From NCBI RefSeq assembly GCF_001440035.1, contig NZ_LJYG01000062.1:167973-210395 (forward strand): 42,423 nucleotides of DNA, written 5' to 3'. Made by a program: the position numbers and the translations under genes. Positions within the stretch are counted from its first letter, which is position 1, and each line of letters begins with the position of its first letter. This stretch comes from Bradyrhizobium manausense. Its GTDB lineage: Bacteria > Pseudomonadota > Alphaproteobacteria > Rhizobiales > Xanthobacteraceae. The notes below the pieces were generated by a model that worked only from the letters and a program-made list of their open reading frames with translations, did no database searches and was not told the DNA's origin. Positions 1 through 7,879 of the stretch are shown here, piece after piece.

Positions 1-732
1 TCGCCGGCGTCCGCTTTTCGCCGTGCCGGAGGACGGCGTTCCGCCGCAGGCCAGGGTCAGCTTGGTTGCGGCCTCGACCAGCGCCGGCTTGATCTGCTCC
101 GCCCGCGCTGTCGTGAGCCGGCTGACCGGCCCCGAGACCGCCAGCGCCCCGACCAGGGAATCGCCGATACCGAAGACGGGCATGGCAAGAGCGGCCGCAT
201 GGGGATCCGTCACGCCGGAGGTGAACAGCGGCAACTCATCGTCCGGCCCGGGCGGCCCGGCCTCATATCGTCGCAGCGTTTGCGCGATGGCAGACTTGTC
301 CATCGGGCGCGTATCGCCCGGCTGCACGGTCATCCGGATACGATTGCTGCTCTCCACCCGGAACAGACATAGCCTCTCCTCGCCATTGCGGACATAGAAG
401 GACGTGGTCTCGCCGGTTTTTGCCGCGAGCTGCTCGAGCACGGGCATGACGTGGTCGGCCAGACGAAACGCCTGCTGATAGGCCGTGCCGAGGCGCAAGG
501 TCTCCGCATCGAGCCGGTACGAGCCGTCAGGCAGGCGCGCGAGCAGCCGGTATTGCTGCAGCGACAAGGCCAGCCGCAGGATCGTGCTCTTGACGAGGCC
601 GGTGCGCTCCGCGAGCTCGGCCAGGCTCAGGGCGCCGTCTCCGCGGCGGAACGCGGTCAATACCGCGAGTGCCCGTTCGGCCGCCGATACGCCCTTGAGT
701 GCGGGCGGCTTCTTCACGGTCTGCTTTGCCAT
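1..732 (-). CDS. IclR-family transcriptional regulator (3' end cut by window edge)
   Basis: An open frame of 244 codons starts at ATG 732 (minus) and reaches base 1 without a stop, so only the last few residues should be missing. Residues about 16-70 form a winged helix-turn-helix (AERALAVLTAF, LAELAERTGLVKSTILR), and residues about 85-235 match the IclR effector-binding domain (TGETTSFYVRNGEERLC; VFGIGDSLVGALAVSGP). IclR proteins usually have about 250 residues and control catabolic operons as dimers with a small-molecule ligand. A GA-rich stretch (GAGGGG) lies just upstream of the ATG. The basic tail SGTAKSGRRR suggests the true end is close. Its target genes probably lie outside the window to the left, so the ligand cannot be guessed. 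Confidence 0.9.
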   Translation of the reverse strand, partial: MAKQTVKKPPALKGVSAAERALAVLTAFRRGDGALSLAELAERTGLVKSTILRLALSLQQYRLLARLPDGSYRLDAETLRLGTAYQQAFRLADHVMPVLEQLAAKTGETTSFYVRNGEERLCLFRVESSNRIRMTVQPGDTRPMDKSAIAQTLRRYEAGPPGPDDELPLFTSGVTDPHAAALAMPVFGIGDSLVGALAVSGPVSRLTTARAEQIKPALVEAATKLTLACGGTPSSGTAKSGRRR

Positions 733-1104
733 CTCACCCCTCGTCCTCGTCCCGTCCTAAGGCATTCCGACCACGAGGAGAAGGGGCTACGCCATCGTGC
801 CCCCTGGCGTTGAGCTCCGCTCCGAGCGAATGTCGCACACGCCCTGGCTGACGGCGCGAGCACGGCCTTGGTGGTTGCGCGAAAGCAGGTGAAGTCGCTC
901 GGCTCAAACAGGGCGTCGTGCCGCTGGAAGATGAACAGATATTCACGCACCGCGTGCTCGCGCGGGACATTATTGCCTATTGTTCCCGAATTCGCTCTTG
1001 AGGCTTGCATTGATCAATCGTGGCTCAAGACGTTCAAGCACCCTCGATTGAAGCCTCCTAGAATCGCACCTTAGCTGTTTGCTTTGTTGTCTCTGGGGCA
1101 TTTG
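733..1104. other. Intergenic stretch without a convincing gene
   Basis: About 370 bases separate the IclR gene from the next plausible start. Short open frames occur on the minus strand (e.g. 714-1010) but lack a ribosome site and a recognisable domain. The middle part could be an eroded coding remnant. The part next to 732 should hold the IclR promoter. Confidence 0.4.
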
Positions 1105-1632
1105 ATGTATTTCACACTGATCAAGCCGGAGGTCGCAACCGCGTCGATGCAGAGCAATCTGTCCTTGCTCGAGGCTCTCGCCGGCGTTGCCCGGACGCAA
1201 TTCACGACGCTATTGGACCAACTCGCCGATTTGCAAAGCCAATCCGTGGCGGCCTCCGCTATCGAGCGCGACGGCCATGGCGGCCTCATCGGTGCCAGGC
1301 GGGATATGATTGCCATCATCAAGGTGATGCAGCGAATGGCGGACGAGCTGTTGCAGGAGTCGAAACAGTCGTGGGAGTCGGTCGGATATACTTCCGGCAA
1401 CGTCCACAAGATCGCCTTTGGGCGGCGGCGACTGCTCGGCGGGCGAACGCCGAACGATCTCCATGCGGCCGCCGTCGAAGAAAAGCTTCGGCGAACGCCC
1501 CGGCTGATGATTTCGCTGCTGGAGGTGGCCACGATTTTGGAAGAGGCATTTGCTGACCTGAGACCGGTCAAGAAAGAGCGCATAGGCGGCAACAGCGAGG
1601 GCTGCTCGGTCGACGTTGCCCCGGTCCAGTAG
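1105..1632 (+). CDS. Hypothetical helical protein, possibly phasin-like
   Basis: Encodes about 175 residues from ATG 1105; the frame also allows TTG 1084 or ATG 1147, and GGAGGT near 1128 could serve the latter. The first half looks like amphipathic helix (LSLLEALAGVARTQFTTLLD, MAIIKVMQRMADELLQESKQ-like spacing), reminiscent of phasins, the granule-associated helical proteins. The second half is basic (FGRRRLLGG) and then helical again, without a known motif. No signal peptide or membrane segment is visible. The gene stands alone between the IclR and AraC regulators. The phasin comparison is an impression from helix character and length, not a motif match, and an unrelated orphan protein is equally possible. 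Confidence 0.4.
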   Translation: MYFTLIKPEVATASMQSNLSLLEALAGVARTQFTTLLDQLADLQSQSVAASAIERDGHGGLIGARRDMIAIIKVMQRMADELLQESKQSWESVGYTSGNVHKIAFGRRRLLGGRTPNDLHAAAVEEKLRRTPRLMISLLEVATILEEAFADLRPVKKERIGGNSEGCSVDVAPVQ

Positions 1633-1867
1633 TTTCTATCGTCGACGGCTCAAATCCGGCCTTTCGTTGCGGCCCGTGTCACCCGGGATCGGTTCTCCAC
1701 GAGACGACGACGGGAATAAGATACCTTCGTGCAACTTGACTGCGAACCAACGCCAATCCGAGATAAAGCGATCCGGCACATCAAGACCCGCAATGGCGCG
1801 GGCAAAGGGAGTATACGCCGACGGCAATGACTGGGGGTCGTTGCCGGCGGAGCGTCGAACGTAGAGC

Positions 1868-2773
1868 ATGGACGATTGCGGACTCTATGGCGAGCGGCTC
1901 GCCACATTATTCCCGATGATCCGGCAGCCCAGCACGGGCCTCGTCAAGTCGCTCCAGAAGGGAACGTTCGCCGCGGTGCGGATGACCCATTTCGGGCCGT
2001 CCAGCGATCCAACCTTGCCGTCACCGCCCGATGCAGCGTTCGCGCTGTGTCTGCGATTGCGACGTCAAAGGGCCGAGGCATGGGTTGATGGACGCCATGC
2101 CCGCAAGGGCGCCGCGAAGGACGAGACGAGCATCTACGATCTGCGATGCGAGACGATCGTTCGCTTCCAGGATCCGTTCGATTTTCTTTATCTGTATCTG
2201 CCGCACAGCGCGTTGAGTGGTCTTGCGAGCGAGCTTGAGGCTGCGCACGTTCAGTTCGACATTGCGGCGGGTACGAACATCCGCGATCCTGTCGTGGCGC
2301 ATCTCGGCAAGTGCCTGTTGCCCGCGCTTGAGCGGCCGCACGAGGCCAACGAGCTGTTCGTTGGCTCTGTTGCGATGGCGCTCAACACGCATTTCCTCCA
2401 CACCTACACCAGCATTCTTCCCGTCGATCGCCTGCAACGCAGCGGATTGACACCCTGGCAGCTTCGCATCGCAAAGGACCTGATACGCGCTCATCTCGAC
2501 GGGGAGGTTTCCCTGGCAGACATTGCGACCGAATGCGGCTTGTCGACGGCCCATTTTGCCCGGGCCTTCAAGATCAGCACCGGCACTCCGCCGCATCGCT
2601 GGTTGATGGATCAGCGCATCGAGGAAAGCAAGCGCCTGCTCGTCGGCTCCTCGTTGCCGCTCATAGACATTGCGATCAAATGCGGCTTCGCCGATCAAAG
2701 CCACTTCACGAGAGCTTTCTCGGCGAGGGTGGGGACCACTCCCGGTCGCTGGCGGATGATCAGAAAGAGCTGA
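1868..2773 (+). CDS. AraC-family transcriptional regulator
   Basis: 301 residues from ATG 1868. The C-terminal third carries the two AraC/XylS helix-turn-helix units: VSLADIATECGLSTAHFARA at about 215-235 and IDIAIKCGFADQSHFTRAF at about 265-285, ending in the family's TPGRWR signature. The N-terminal 190 residues resemble the variable effector/dimerisation part (FDFLYLYLPHSAL) but do not identify a ligand. An alternative ATG lies at 1916. AraC proteins of this type usually activate a neighbouring operon. The glycosyltransferase downstream is 267 bases away, so co-transcription is possible but not shown. Confidence 0.9.
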   Translation: MDDCGLYGERLATLFPMIRQPSTGLVKSLQKGTFAAVRMTHFGPSSDPTLPSPPDAAFALCLRLRRQRAEAWVDGRHARKGAAKDETSIYDLRCETIVRFQDPFDFLYLYLPHSALSGLASELEAAHVQFDIAAGTNIRDPVVAHLGKCLLPALERPHEANELFVGSVAMALNTHFLHTYTSILPVDRLQRSGLTPWQLRIAKDLIRAHLDGEVSLADIATECGLSTAHFARAFKISTGTPPHRWLMDQRIEESKRLLVGSSLPLIDIAIKCGFADQSHFTRAFSARVGTTPGRWRMIRKS

Positions 2774-3040
2774 CCTCCGCCGCTTCGCACTTCTCTGGAT
2801 CATGCGCCAGCCGGCGCTTGGCTAACAAGAATGGTTACTCAATCGTTGACGCTCTGCGGTTCGTTAACGACGCAGGGCGAATTGGCTTCTGCCGAGGACC
2901 ATGTTTGATAAATTGCGGATAGAAGCACGGAAAGGTGCAAATCCAGGCCGATCCGCTGAGGCCGCCTCCCTCGAACAGCTGATTCAGACGCAAGCTGCTC
3001 TTGGACGTGACCGGCCCGTTCACCGGCAAGGAGAGATGAG

Positions 3041-4069
3041 ATGCAGGTCAGATCCGCGCTTCAGATCAATTTGCATCCGCTGGACGTGCGCCATGCGGTC
3101 CACACACTTCCGCATCAGCTCGAGGTGTGGGGCGATCAGGTCGATCGTATCGTCTTCACCGTCGACACCAGGCAGAGCAAGAGCGGCCGCTATGCCGGCA
3201 GCGCCAACGAGGAGAGCCGCCGGCGCCTGTTCGCATTGCTGGAGGCCATCGCGCGGAAGTCGCCGAAGGCGGAGATTGCCGAGGTCGACTATTCGCCGGC
3301 GGCGCTCGCGGCCGTGCGGCAGCGCTATTTCTCCACGTCCGGCGCCTATCCGGAAAAGGCCTTCGATGGCGGGCCGTTCCATGCCTATTTCTACGGTCTG
3401 TCGAAGGCGAACGCGGACTATGTGGTGCATATGGACAGCGACATGCTGTTCGGCGGCGGCAGCCAGGTCTGGCTGGAGGAAGCGATCGGCTGGCTGACGG
3501 CAACGCCGGATGCACTGTTCGCCGGACCGCTTCCCGGTCCGCCCCGCACTGACGGCACGCTCGGCGATCTGCATGGCGGGTTCCCCGGACTGACCGGGAT
3601 CCAGCCGCCCGAGCGGCTCGCCGCCGCCTACCCGGCCTACCGTTTTCGCACCGTGAGCACGCGGATCTTCGTGCTTGATCAGAACAAGTTCGATGCGTCG
3701 GTCGGGGCGCTGGAGCTGGTGCGTCCGAATCTCAAGCGCCGGATCCGGGCAAGACTGTTTCACCAGTCGCCGCTGACGATGCCGGCCGAGGAGATCATCT
3801 CCGCGGCGATGATGCGCAACGGGCTTTCCCGCATCGACTTTCTCGGTTCGGGCGCCGGGCTCTACTCGCTGCATCCGCCGTATCGCACGGAGGCTTTCTA
3901 TCGGGAATTGCCACAGTTGATCGCACGTATCGTGGCCGGTGCGATCCCGGATGCCCAGCGCGGCGACTATGATGTCAATTCGAGCATGTTCGACTGGACG
4001 GAGGCGCTGCGGCAGAAGACCGTAAGCCGCCGTCTCGCCCGCGCCGCGCGCGCGCTGATGTCGAGCTGA
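3041..4069 (+). CDS. GT-A-like glycosyltransferase family protein
   Basis: 342 residues; ATG 3041 is preceded at good distance by AAGGAGA. Residues 127-137 (DYVVHMDSDML) contain a D132-S-D134 motif like the metal/nucleotide-sugar binding DxD of GT-A glycosyltransferases, in the expected context of a hydrophobic strand. Upstream residues (VDRIVFTVDTRQSKSGRY) resemble the first Rossmann strand of the fold. No signal peptide or transmembrane helix is evident, so it is probably cytosolic or membrane-peripheral. It ends 23 bases before the convergent M20 gene. Substrate and product are unknown. It could belong to surface polysaccharide synthesis, but no other polysaccharide genes are adjacent. Confidence 0.65.
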   Translation: MQVRSALQINLHPLDVRHAVHTLPHQLEVWGDQVDRIVFTVDTRQSKSGRYAGSANEESRRRLFALLEAIARKSPKAEIAEVDYSPAALAAVRQRYFSTSGAYPEKAFDGGPFHAYFYGLSKANADYVVHMDSDMLFGGGSQVWLEEAIGWLTATPDALFAGPLPGPPRTDGTLGDLHGGFPGLTGIQPPERLAAAYPAYRFRTVSTRIFVLDQNKFDASVGALELVRPNLKRRIRARLFHQSPLTMPAEEIISAAMMRNGLSRIDFLGSGAGLYSLHPPYRTEAFYRELPQLIARIVAGAIPDAQRGDYDVNSSMFDWTEALRQKTVSRRLARAARALMSS

Positions 4070-4092
4070 GCACGCCGCCGAGACCGGTTCGT

Positions 4093-5214
4093 CTATGATC
4101 CAAGCGCCGTGATCATTCGCCGCAGCAGCTCGGCGCGTCGTGGAAGCGCGGAGACCACGACATATTCGTTCGGCGAGTGCCACTCATTGCCGATCGCACC
4201 GAGACCATCCAGGGTCGGGGTGCCAACGGCCGAGGTGAAATTGCCGTCGCTGCCACCGCCGCTCGAGGTTTCGACGAGGTCGATATCCTGCTCCCGCGCG
4301 ATGGATTTCGCGAGCGAGAACAGCTCCAATCCACCTGCAGTCCGTTCGAGGCACGGCTTTTCAATTTCCCCACTGGCCGTGACCGTGACGTCGCTGCCGA
4401 TCGGCCCGGTGGACAAGATCGTCTCATCAACCAATCGGCCAGCCTCGGCGGAGGAGAAGCGGACATCGATGGTGCAGAAGGCGCGGCCCGCGACGACATT
4501 CCGCGCCGTGCCGCCACCGACTTCCCCGACATTGACCGTCGTTCCCGTCGAATAGTCGGTCAATTTGTCAAGCTGCACGACCTGGCGAGCAAGCTCGGAG
4601 ATGGCGCTGCGGCCGCTCGCGTGAGCCGAGCCAGCATGCGCTTCCCGGCCCTCGACGTCGAGACGGTATTTCGCACGGCCCCTGCGGAAGGTGATGACCT
4701 CGTCCTTGCGGGCCGGCTCGGCGATCAGCGCGTAGCGGGATTCCCGCGCCAGCCGCTCGATGATGCGGCGCGAGGTCGGAGAACCGATCTCCTCGTCCGA
4801 GGTGTAGAGAAGCGTCAGCGGAAGGTGCGGCTGATGGACCAGACCGGCAATATGCTGAGCGGCTTTGAAGGCCAGAAAGCCGCCCGCCTTCATGTCTGCG
4901 ATGCCCGGACCATGAAAGCGGTCGCCATCGCGGCGCATGGCGACCGACCCCGGCGGGCATACCGTATCGAGATGCGAAACGGAGAGGATGCCCGGCCCGC
5001 GCCCCCACGGCAGCCGGACCAGCAGATGGTCGCCCATTCCATCGGTCCCCGGAATTCGCTCCAGGCTGGCGCCGAGTTGTACAAAGTCTGTGGCAACGAC
5101 GTCGAGCAGCCGCGCCATGTTGTCGACGTCACCGGTTGGCGTTTCGATCTCGACCCAGCGACGCAGGCCGGCGAGAAGCGATTCCGCTTCGGTTGACTGT
5201 GTCTGGTTCGGCAT
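4093..5214 (-). CDS. M20-family zinc amidohydrolase/peptidase (CPG2-like)
   Basis: 373 residues from ATG 5214. The frame extends to TTG 5238, but GGGAG sits four bases before ATG 5214, which favours the shorter form. All co-catalytic zinc features are visible (numbering from ATG 5214): SHLDT with H81 and D83, GPGIADMKAGG with D107, SDEEIGS with E141/E142, AEPA with E166, H193 in the lid domain start, and H346 in EWHSPNE. This is the layout of glutamate carboxypeptidase-like M20A enzymes, which hydrolyse amide or ureido-type C-N bonds. Last gene of the minus-strand ureide operon, 50 bases after the preceding deacetylase. From context it may take an N-carbamoyl or ureido acid such as allantoate; by sequence it is closer to CPG2 than to the AllC type, so the substrate is open. 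Confidence 0.88.
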   Translation of the reverse strand: MPNQTQSTEAESLLAGLRRWVEIETPTGDVDNMARLLDVVATDFVQLGASLERIPGTDGMGDHLLVRLPWGRGPGILSVSHLDTVCPPGSVAMRRDGDRFHGPGIADMKAGGFLAFKAAQHIAGLVHQPHLPLTLLYTSDEEIGSPTSRRIIERLARESRYALIAEPARKDEVITFRRGRAKYRLDVEGREAHAGSAHASGRSAISELARQVVQLDKLTDYSTGTTVNVGEVGGGTARNVVAGRAFCTIDVRFSSAEAGRLVDETILSTGPIGSDVTVTASGEIEKPCLERTAGGLELFSLAKSIAREQDIDLVETSSGGGSDGNFTSAVGTPTLDGLGAIGNEWHSPNEYVVVSALPRRAELLRRMITALGS

Positions 5215-5264
5215 CATGCTCCCGCAAAATAATTGCAACGCCCCGCATCAATATTCGCGAGGAG

Positions 5265-6203
5265 TCAGCTCAGGCTGCCCTCATAGTCCTGCCAGATCGA
5301 AGCGGACAGGCGAAGATGGGTGTCCGCGGGATAGGTCGCGGACCAGTAATCCGCGCATTCCGCTCCCGTAGCATTCCATAGGCCAGGAAAATTCGCGATG
5401 TATGCAAGCACCTCTTCGAGCGCCTCGGCGTGGTGTCCCCAGCCGCTCCCTTTCGGATGCAGCGTCAGCGAGAAGTACCGACCGCGTCGATACTGGGCCT
5501 CGAACTCGCGAAGCCAATTTCGCTTCAGCGCATTGACCCGATCAAGGCCTGTGCCTTCGGTCGGAAACATCAGGAAAAACTGATCGTCACAGCTGTAATG
5601 GTATGGAAGCGTCAAGAAAGCCTTGCGCTGCACGAAGTCCGCGACCCAATAGTGCGGAGCATCGTCCGCGAGCCCGTTGCCCATATAGCCGTAACCGGCA
5701 TCGAGCAGCAGGCCTATCGTCGCACAGCTCACGCTGCCGACGGCGAACGCGTCCTGCTGCCGGGGCAGGGAAAACCATCCCTTCGGCCGGCGTCCGACAA
5801 TCCGCTCCAGCGTCGATGTCGTCAGCGCGATCCGTTCTCTCTCCTCCTCCACGCTCAACGCGCTGACATCCTCGTGCTTCCATCCTCCGGCGGCGATCTC
5901 GTGCCCGTCGTCGCGGATGGACTTGATGCGGTCGGGATGGATCTCCGCCATCACGGCGGGGACGACGAAGGTCGCGCGCAGACCATATCGCCGCAGCAGC
6001 CGCATGATGTTCTGCAGCCCGACCGTGATACCGAACAGCGAGGTCGGATGCGTGATATCGGGCGCGGTAATCCCTGAAGGTGTCGAGGCAGGACTGAGAT
6101 CGACGACCACGCTGAAGCAACAACGCTTGCCGTCCGGCCAGCGGACTTCCGAATCCTTCATCCCGATTTCGTCCGATATCGTGTAGTTCTGCTTCCAGGG
6201 CAT
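5265..6203 (-). CDS. NodB-fold polysaccharide deacetylase/allantoinase-like hydrolase (metal His missing)
   Basis: 312 residues from ATG 6203. It has the NodB/CE4 (beta/alpha) barrel signature: motif 1 is represented by VVVDLS (D35), followed by GLRATFVVPA and motif 2 DDGHEIAAGGWKHEDV (residues 98-113). In metal-dependent relatives motif 2 reads GHEIxxHxxxH; here the first metal His position is Gly106 while His110 remains. PuuE-type allantoinases, which are recruited polysaccharide deacetylases, also lack a complete metal triad. C-terminal LTLHPKGSG provides the usual active-site His. Lies 31 bases after the paralogous gene and 50 before the M20 gene. Likely opens or trims a cyclic ureide rather than deacetylating sugar; this rests on operon context. 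Confidence 0.82.
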   Translation of the reverse strand: MPWKQNYTISDEIGMKDSEVRWPDGKRCCFSVVVDLSPASTPSGITAPDITHPTSLFGITVGLQNIMRLLRRYGLRATFVVPAVMAEIHPDRIKSIRDDGHEIAAGGWKHEDVSALSVEEERERIALTTSTLERIVGRRPKGWFSLPRQQDAFAVGSVSCATIGLLLDAGYGYMGNGLADDAPHYWVADFVQRKAFLTLPYHYSCDDQFFLMFPTEGTGLDRVNALKRNWLREFEAQYRRGRYFSLTLHPKGSGWGHHAEALEEVLAYIANFPGLWNATGAECADYWSATYPADTHLRLSASIWQDYEGSLS

Positions 6204-6234
6204 TGAGCTGGTCCTGACGGGCTGTCGTCGATTT

Positions 6235-7110
6235 TCAGGCGGGATGCCGGGCGAGCACGTGCCGCGCCAGATCCTCGCAGGTCGGGAACCACACGCCTGG
6301 AAGCTTCTTCATCTCGACGATCAGGCGCTCCAGCATATCGACTCTGGAGGCACGGCCGGACACGAAGGGGTGCAGCATGAAGTTGAGATAACCGCCTAGC
6401 CTGTACTGGTGCCAGAAGGCACTTCGCCACATCTCGAACACTTCATCCGGATCGAGCAGCCTTTGCGCGGCGGTCTTGCTGCCAGCCCAATTCGCGCTGA
6501 AATACATCGCGTCATCGATAGCAAAGTGCACCGGCAGCTGCACCATCCTGTTCATCCCGTTCTCGTCGTCCTGATAGAGCGGTGTGTAGGTGCAGGAGGT
6601 CGAGGAATTGTAGATGAAGCCCTGCCGCCGCAGCAGCGCGGGGCTGTGTTCGCTGCGGGTTCCAACGGGACGGCGACCGGCGACGCGTTCAAGCGCGGCG
6701 ATGGTCTTGAGCAGATGGTCCTCCTCGAGCGCCTTGTCCTTGGGAACGTGATGCTCCCACATGTGATCGGCGATTTCATGCCCGGCTCTGGCCGCGCGGC
6801 GCAGGGCTTCCGGATAGAGCTCGCAAATGCGCCCCGGCGTGAAGATCGTGACCTTGATGTCGTGAGCTTCGTACATTTCCAGCAGGCGCCAAATCCCGAT
6901 GCGGCCGCCGAACTCCCCTTTCGCGAGTTGCATCGGCGGCTCATTCGCAAGCCGGCGGGCCAGCATGGCATCGAAATCCAGCGTGAAGTTCACCGCCATC
7001 CGCACGCCGGGCGGAAGCACGAAGTCCGGAATCGGAAAATGCCGCGCCTCATAGGCAAGCGCCACGGCCTTCAACTGTTCGACCTCATCGGCGAGCGCGG
7101 CGCTGGTCAT
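6235..7110 (-). CDS. PuuE/NodB-like cyclic amidohydrolase (polysaccharide deacetylase fold)
   Basis: 291 residues; its ATG at 7110 overlaps the racemase stop by four bases (ATGA), so translation is coupled. Motif 1 is FTLDFDAM (D45, D47) and motif 2 is GHEIADHMWEHHV with H116 and H120, giving a complete Asp-His-His metal site. The layout follows PuuE-type allantoinase closely: GIWRLLEMYEAHDIKVTIF, RRPVGTRSEHSP, a DD pair after LPVHFA, FMLHPFVSGR and a C-terminal VWFPTCEDLARH. PuuE hydrolyses the allantoin ring to allantoate. Its neighbours (racemase, M20 hydrolase, ureidoglycine aminohydrolase) fit a ureide. A chitin/peptidoglycan deacetylase is less likely because no signal peptide is present. 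Confidence 0.85.
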   Translation of the reverse strand: MTSAALADEVEQLKAVALAYEARHFPIPDFVLPPGVRMAVNFTLDFDAMLARRLANEPPMQLAKGEFGGRIGIWRLLEMYEAHDIKVTIFTPGRICELYPEALRRAARAGHEIADHMWEHHVPKDKALEEDHLLKTIAALERVAGRRPVGTRSEHSPALLRRQGFIYNSSTSCTYTPLYQDDENGMNRMVQLPVHFAIDDAMYFSANWAGSKTAAQRLLDPDEVFEMWRSAFWHQYRLGGYLNFMLHPFVSGRASRVDMLERLIVEMKKLPGVWFPTCEDLARHVLARHPA

Positions 7111-7817
7111 CGGTTGCTCCCGGAGACTTTGGCAGGGCGAAGATTCATGCCAACGGCTGCTTCAGCGATTTTGAGACCGGCAAGCACGGAATTGACGACG
7201 GGTACGCCGACGCGATCCTGCAGACGTTCCGTCAGCTGCGGCGTGAACCCCATCCCCATGCAGCCCATGACCAGAATGTCTGCGCCATCGTCGACACAGG
7301 CGCGTGCTGCTGCCAAAATTCCATTGAAGGCTTCATCCGGTCTGCGGACGAGATCGAGCACCGAACAGCCGACCATGCGTTCGGAGACGAAGACGTCGGC
7401 GACCCCAAGAGAACGAAGGCGCGCGAGCAGCCCTTTGGGCGTGGGATCGGACGACAGCACCGAGAAGCGTTCGCCGAATTGGGCCGCCAGGTGCATCGCG
7501 CTGCCGCCCGGCCCGATGACGGGAATATCGGTGAGGTCGCGAATGGCGGCAACACCGGGGTCGCTGAAGCAGCCGATGATGACGGCGTCGTAGCTCTCCG
7601 CGATCCATTTCGGAACAGCAAGGAGAAGCTCGGGCACGACCCGGGCCGCGTCGGCGTTGGACTCGACGGCCGACGGCCCATCGGCGAGCGGCCAGACGTC
7701 GATGACGACATCGGACGCGGCGGCCTCCGACAAATATGCGCGGCGCCGCTCGATCTCCTCGACCCCGAGGGTACGGTGCATGGGACTGGTCAACTGATAG
7801 AGAATCCTGGGCTTCAT
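7107..7817 (-). CDS. Asp/Glu/hydantoin racemase family protein (candidate allantoin/hydantoin racemase)
   Basis: 236 residues from ATG 7817. The frame is open further upstream, but that part lies antisense inside the binding-protein gene. The two catalytic cysteines of the family are present: C83 in IIGCFSDPG and C186 in VMGCMGMGF, together with the PVIGPGGSAMHLA loop and PVVNSVLAGLK near the end. Members racemise amino acids, hydantoins or, as HpxA of Klebsiella, allantoin by a two-base cysteine mechanism. Coupled by a 4-base overlap to the PuuE-like gene and 62 bases after the binding protein. Inference: it converts the non-hydrolysable enantiomer of the ring substrate to the form used by the ring-opening enzymes. 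Confidence 0.88.
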   Translation of the reverse strand: MKPRILYQLTSPMHRTLGVEEIERRRAYLSEAAASDVVIDVWPLADGPSAVESNADAARVVPELLLAVPKWIAESYDAVIIGCFSDPGVAAIRDLTDIPVIGPGGSAMHLAAQFGERFSVLSSDPTPKGLLARLRSLGVADVFVSERMVGCSVLDLVRRPDEAFNGILAAARACVDDGADILVMGCMGMGFTPQLTERLQDRVGVPVVNSVLAGLKIAEAAVGMNLRPAKVSGSNR

Positions 7818-7879
7818 GTCACCGTTGCTCCCGGGCAAGACGCAGGACGACGACCGCCGGATTGCGTCGTACCTTCCTG

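Noticed and set aside
714..1010. Minus-strand frame upstream of the IclR gene
   Set aside because: No ribosome site, no domain, overlaps the IclR start; perhaps a remnant but not supported as a gene.
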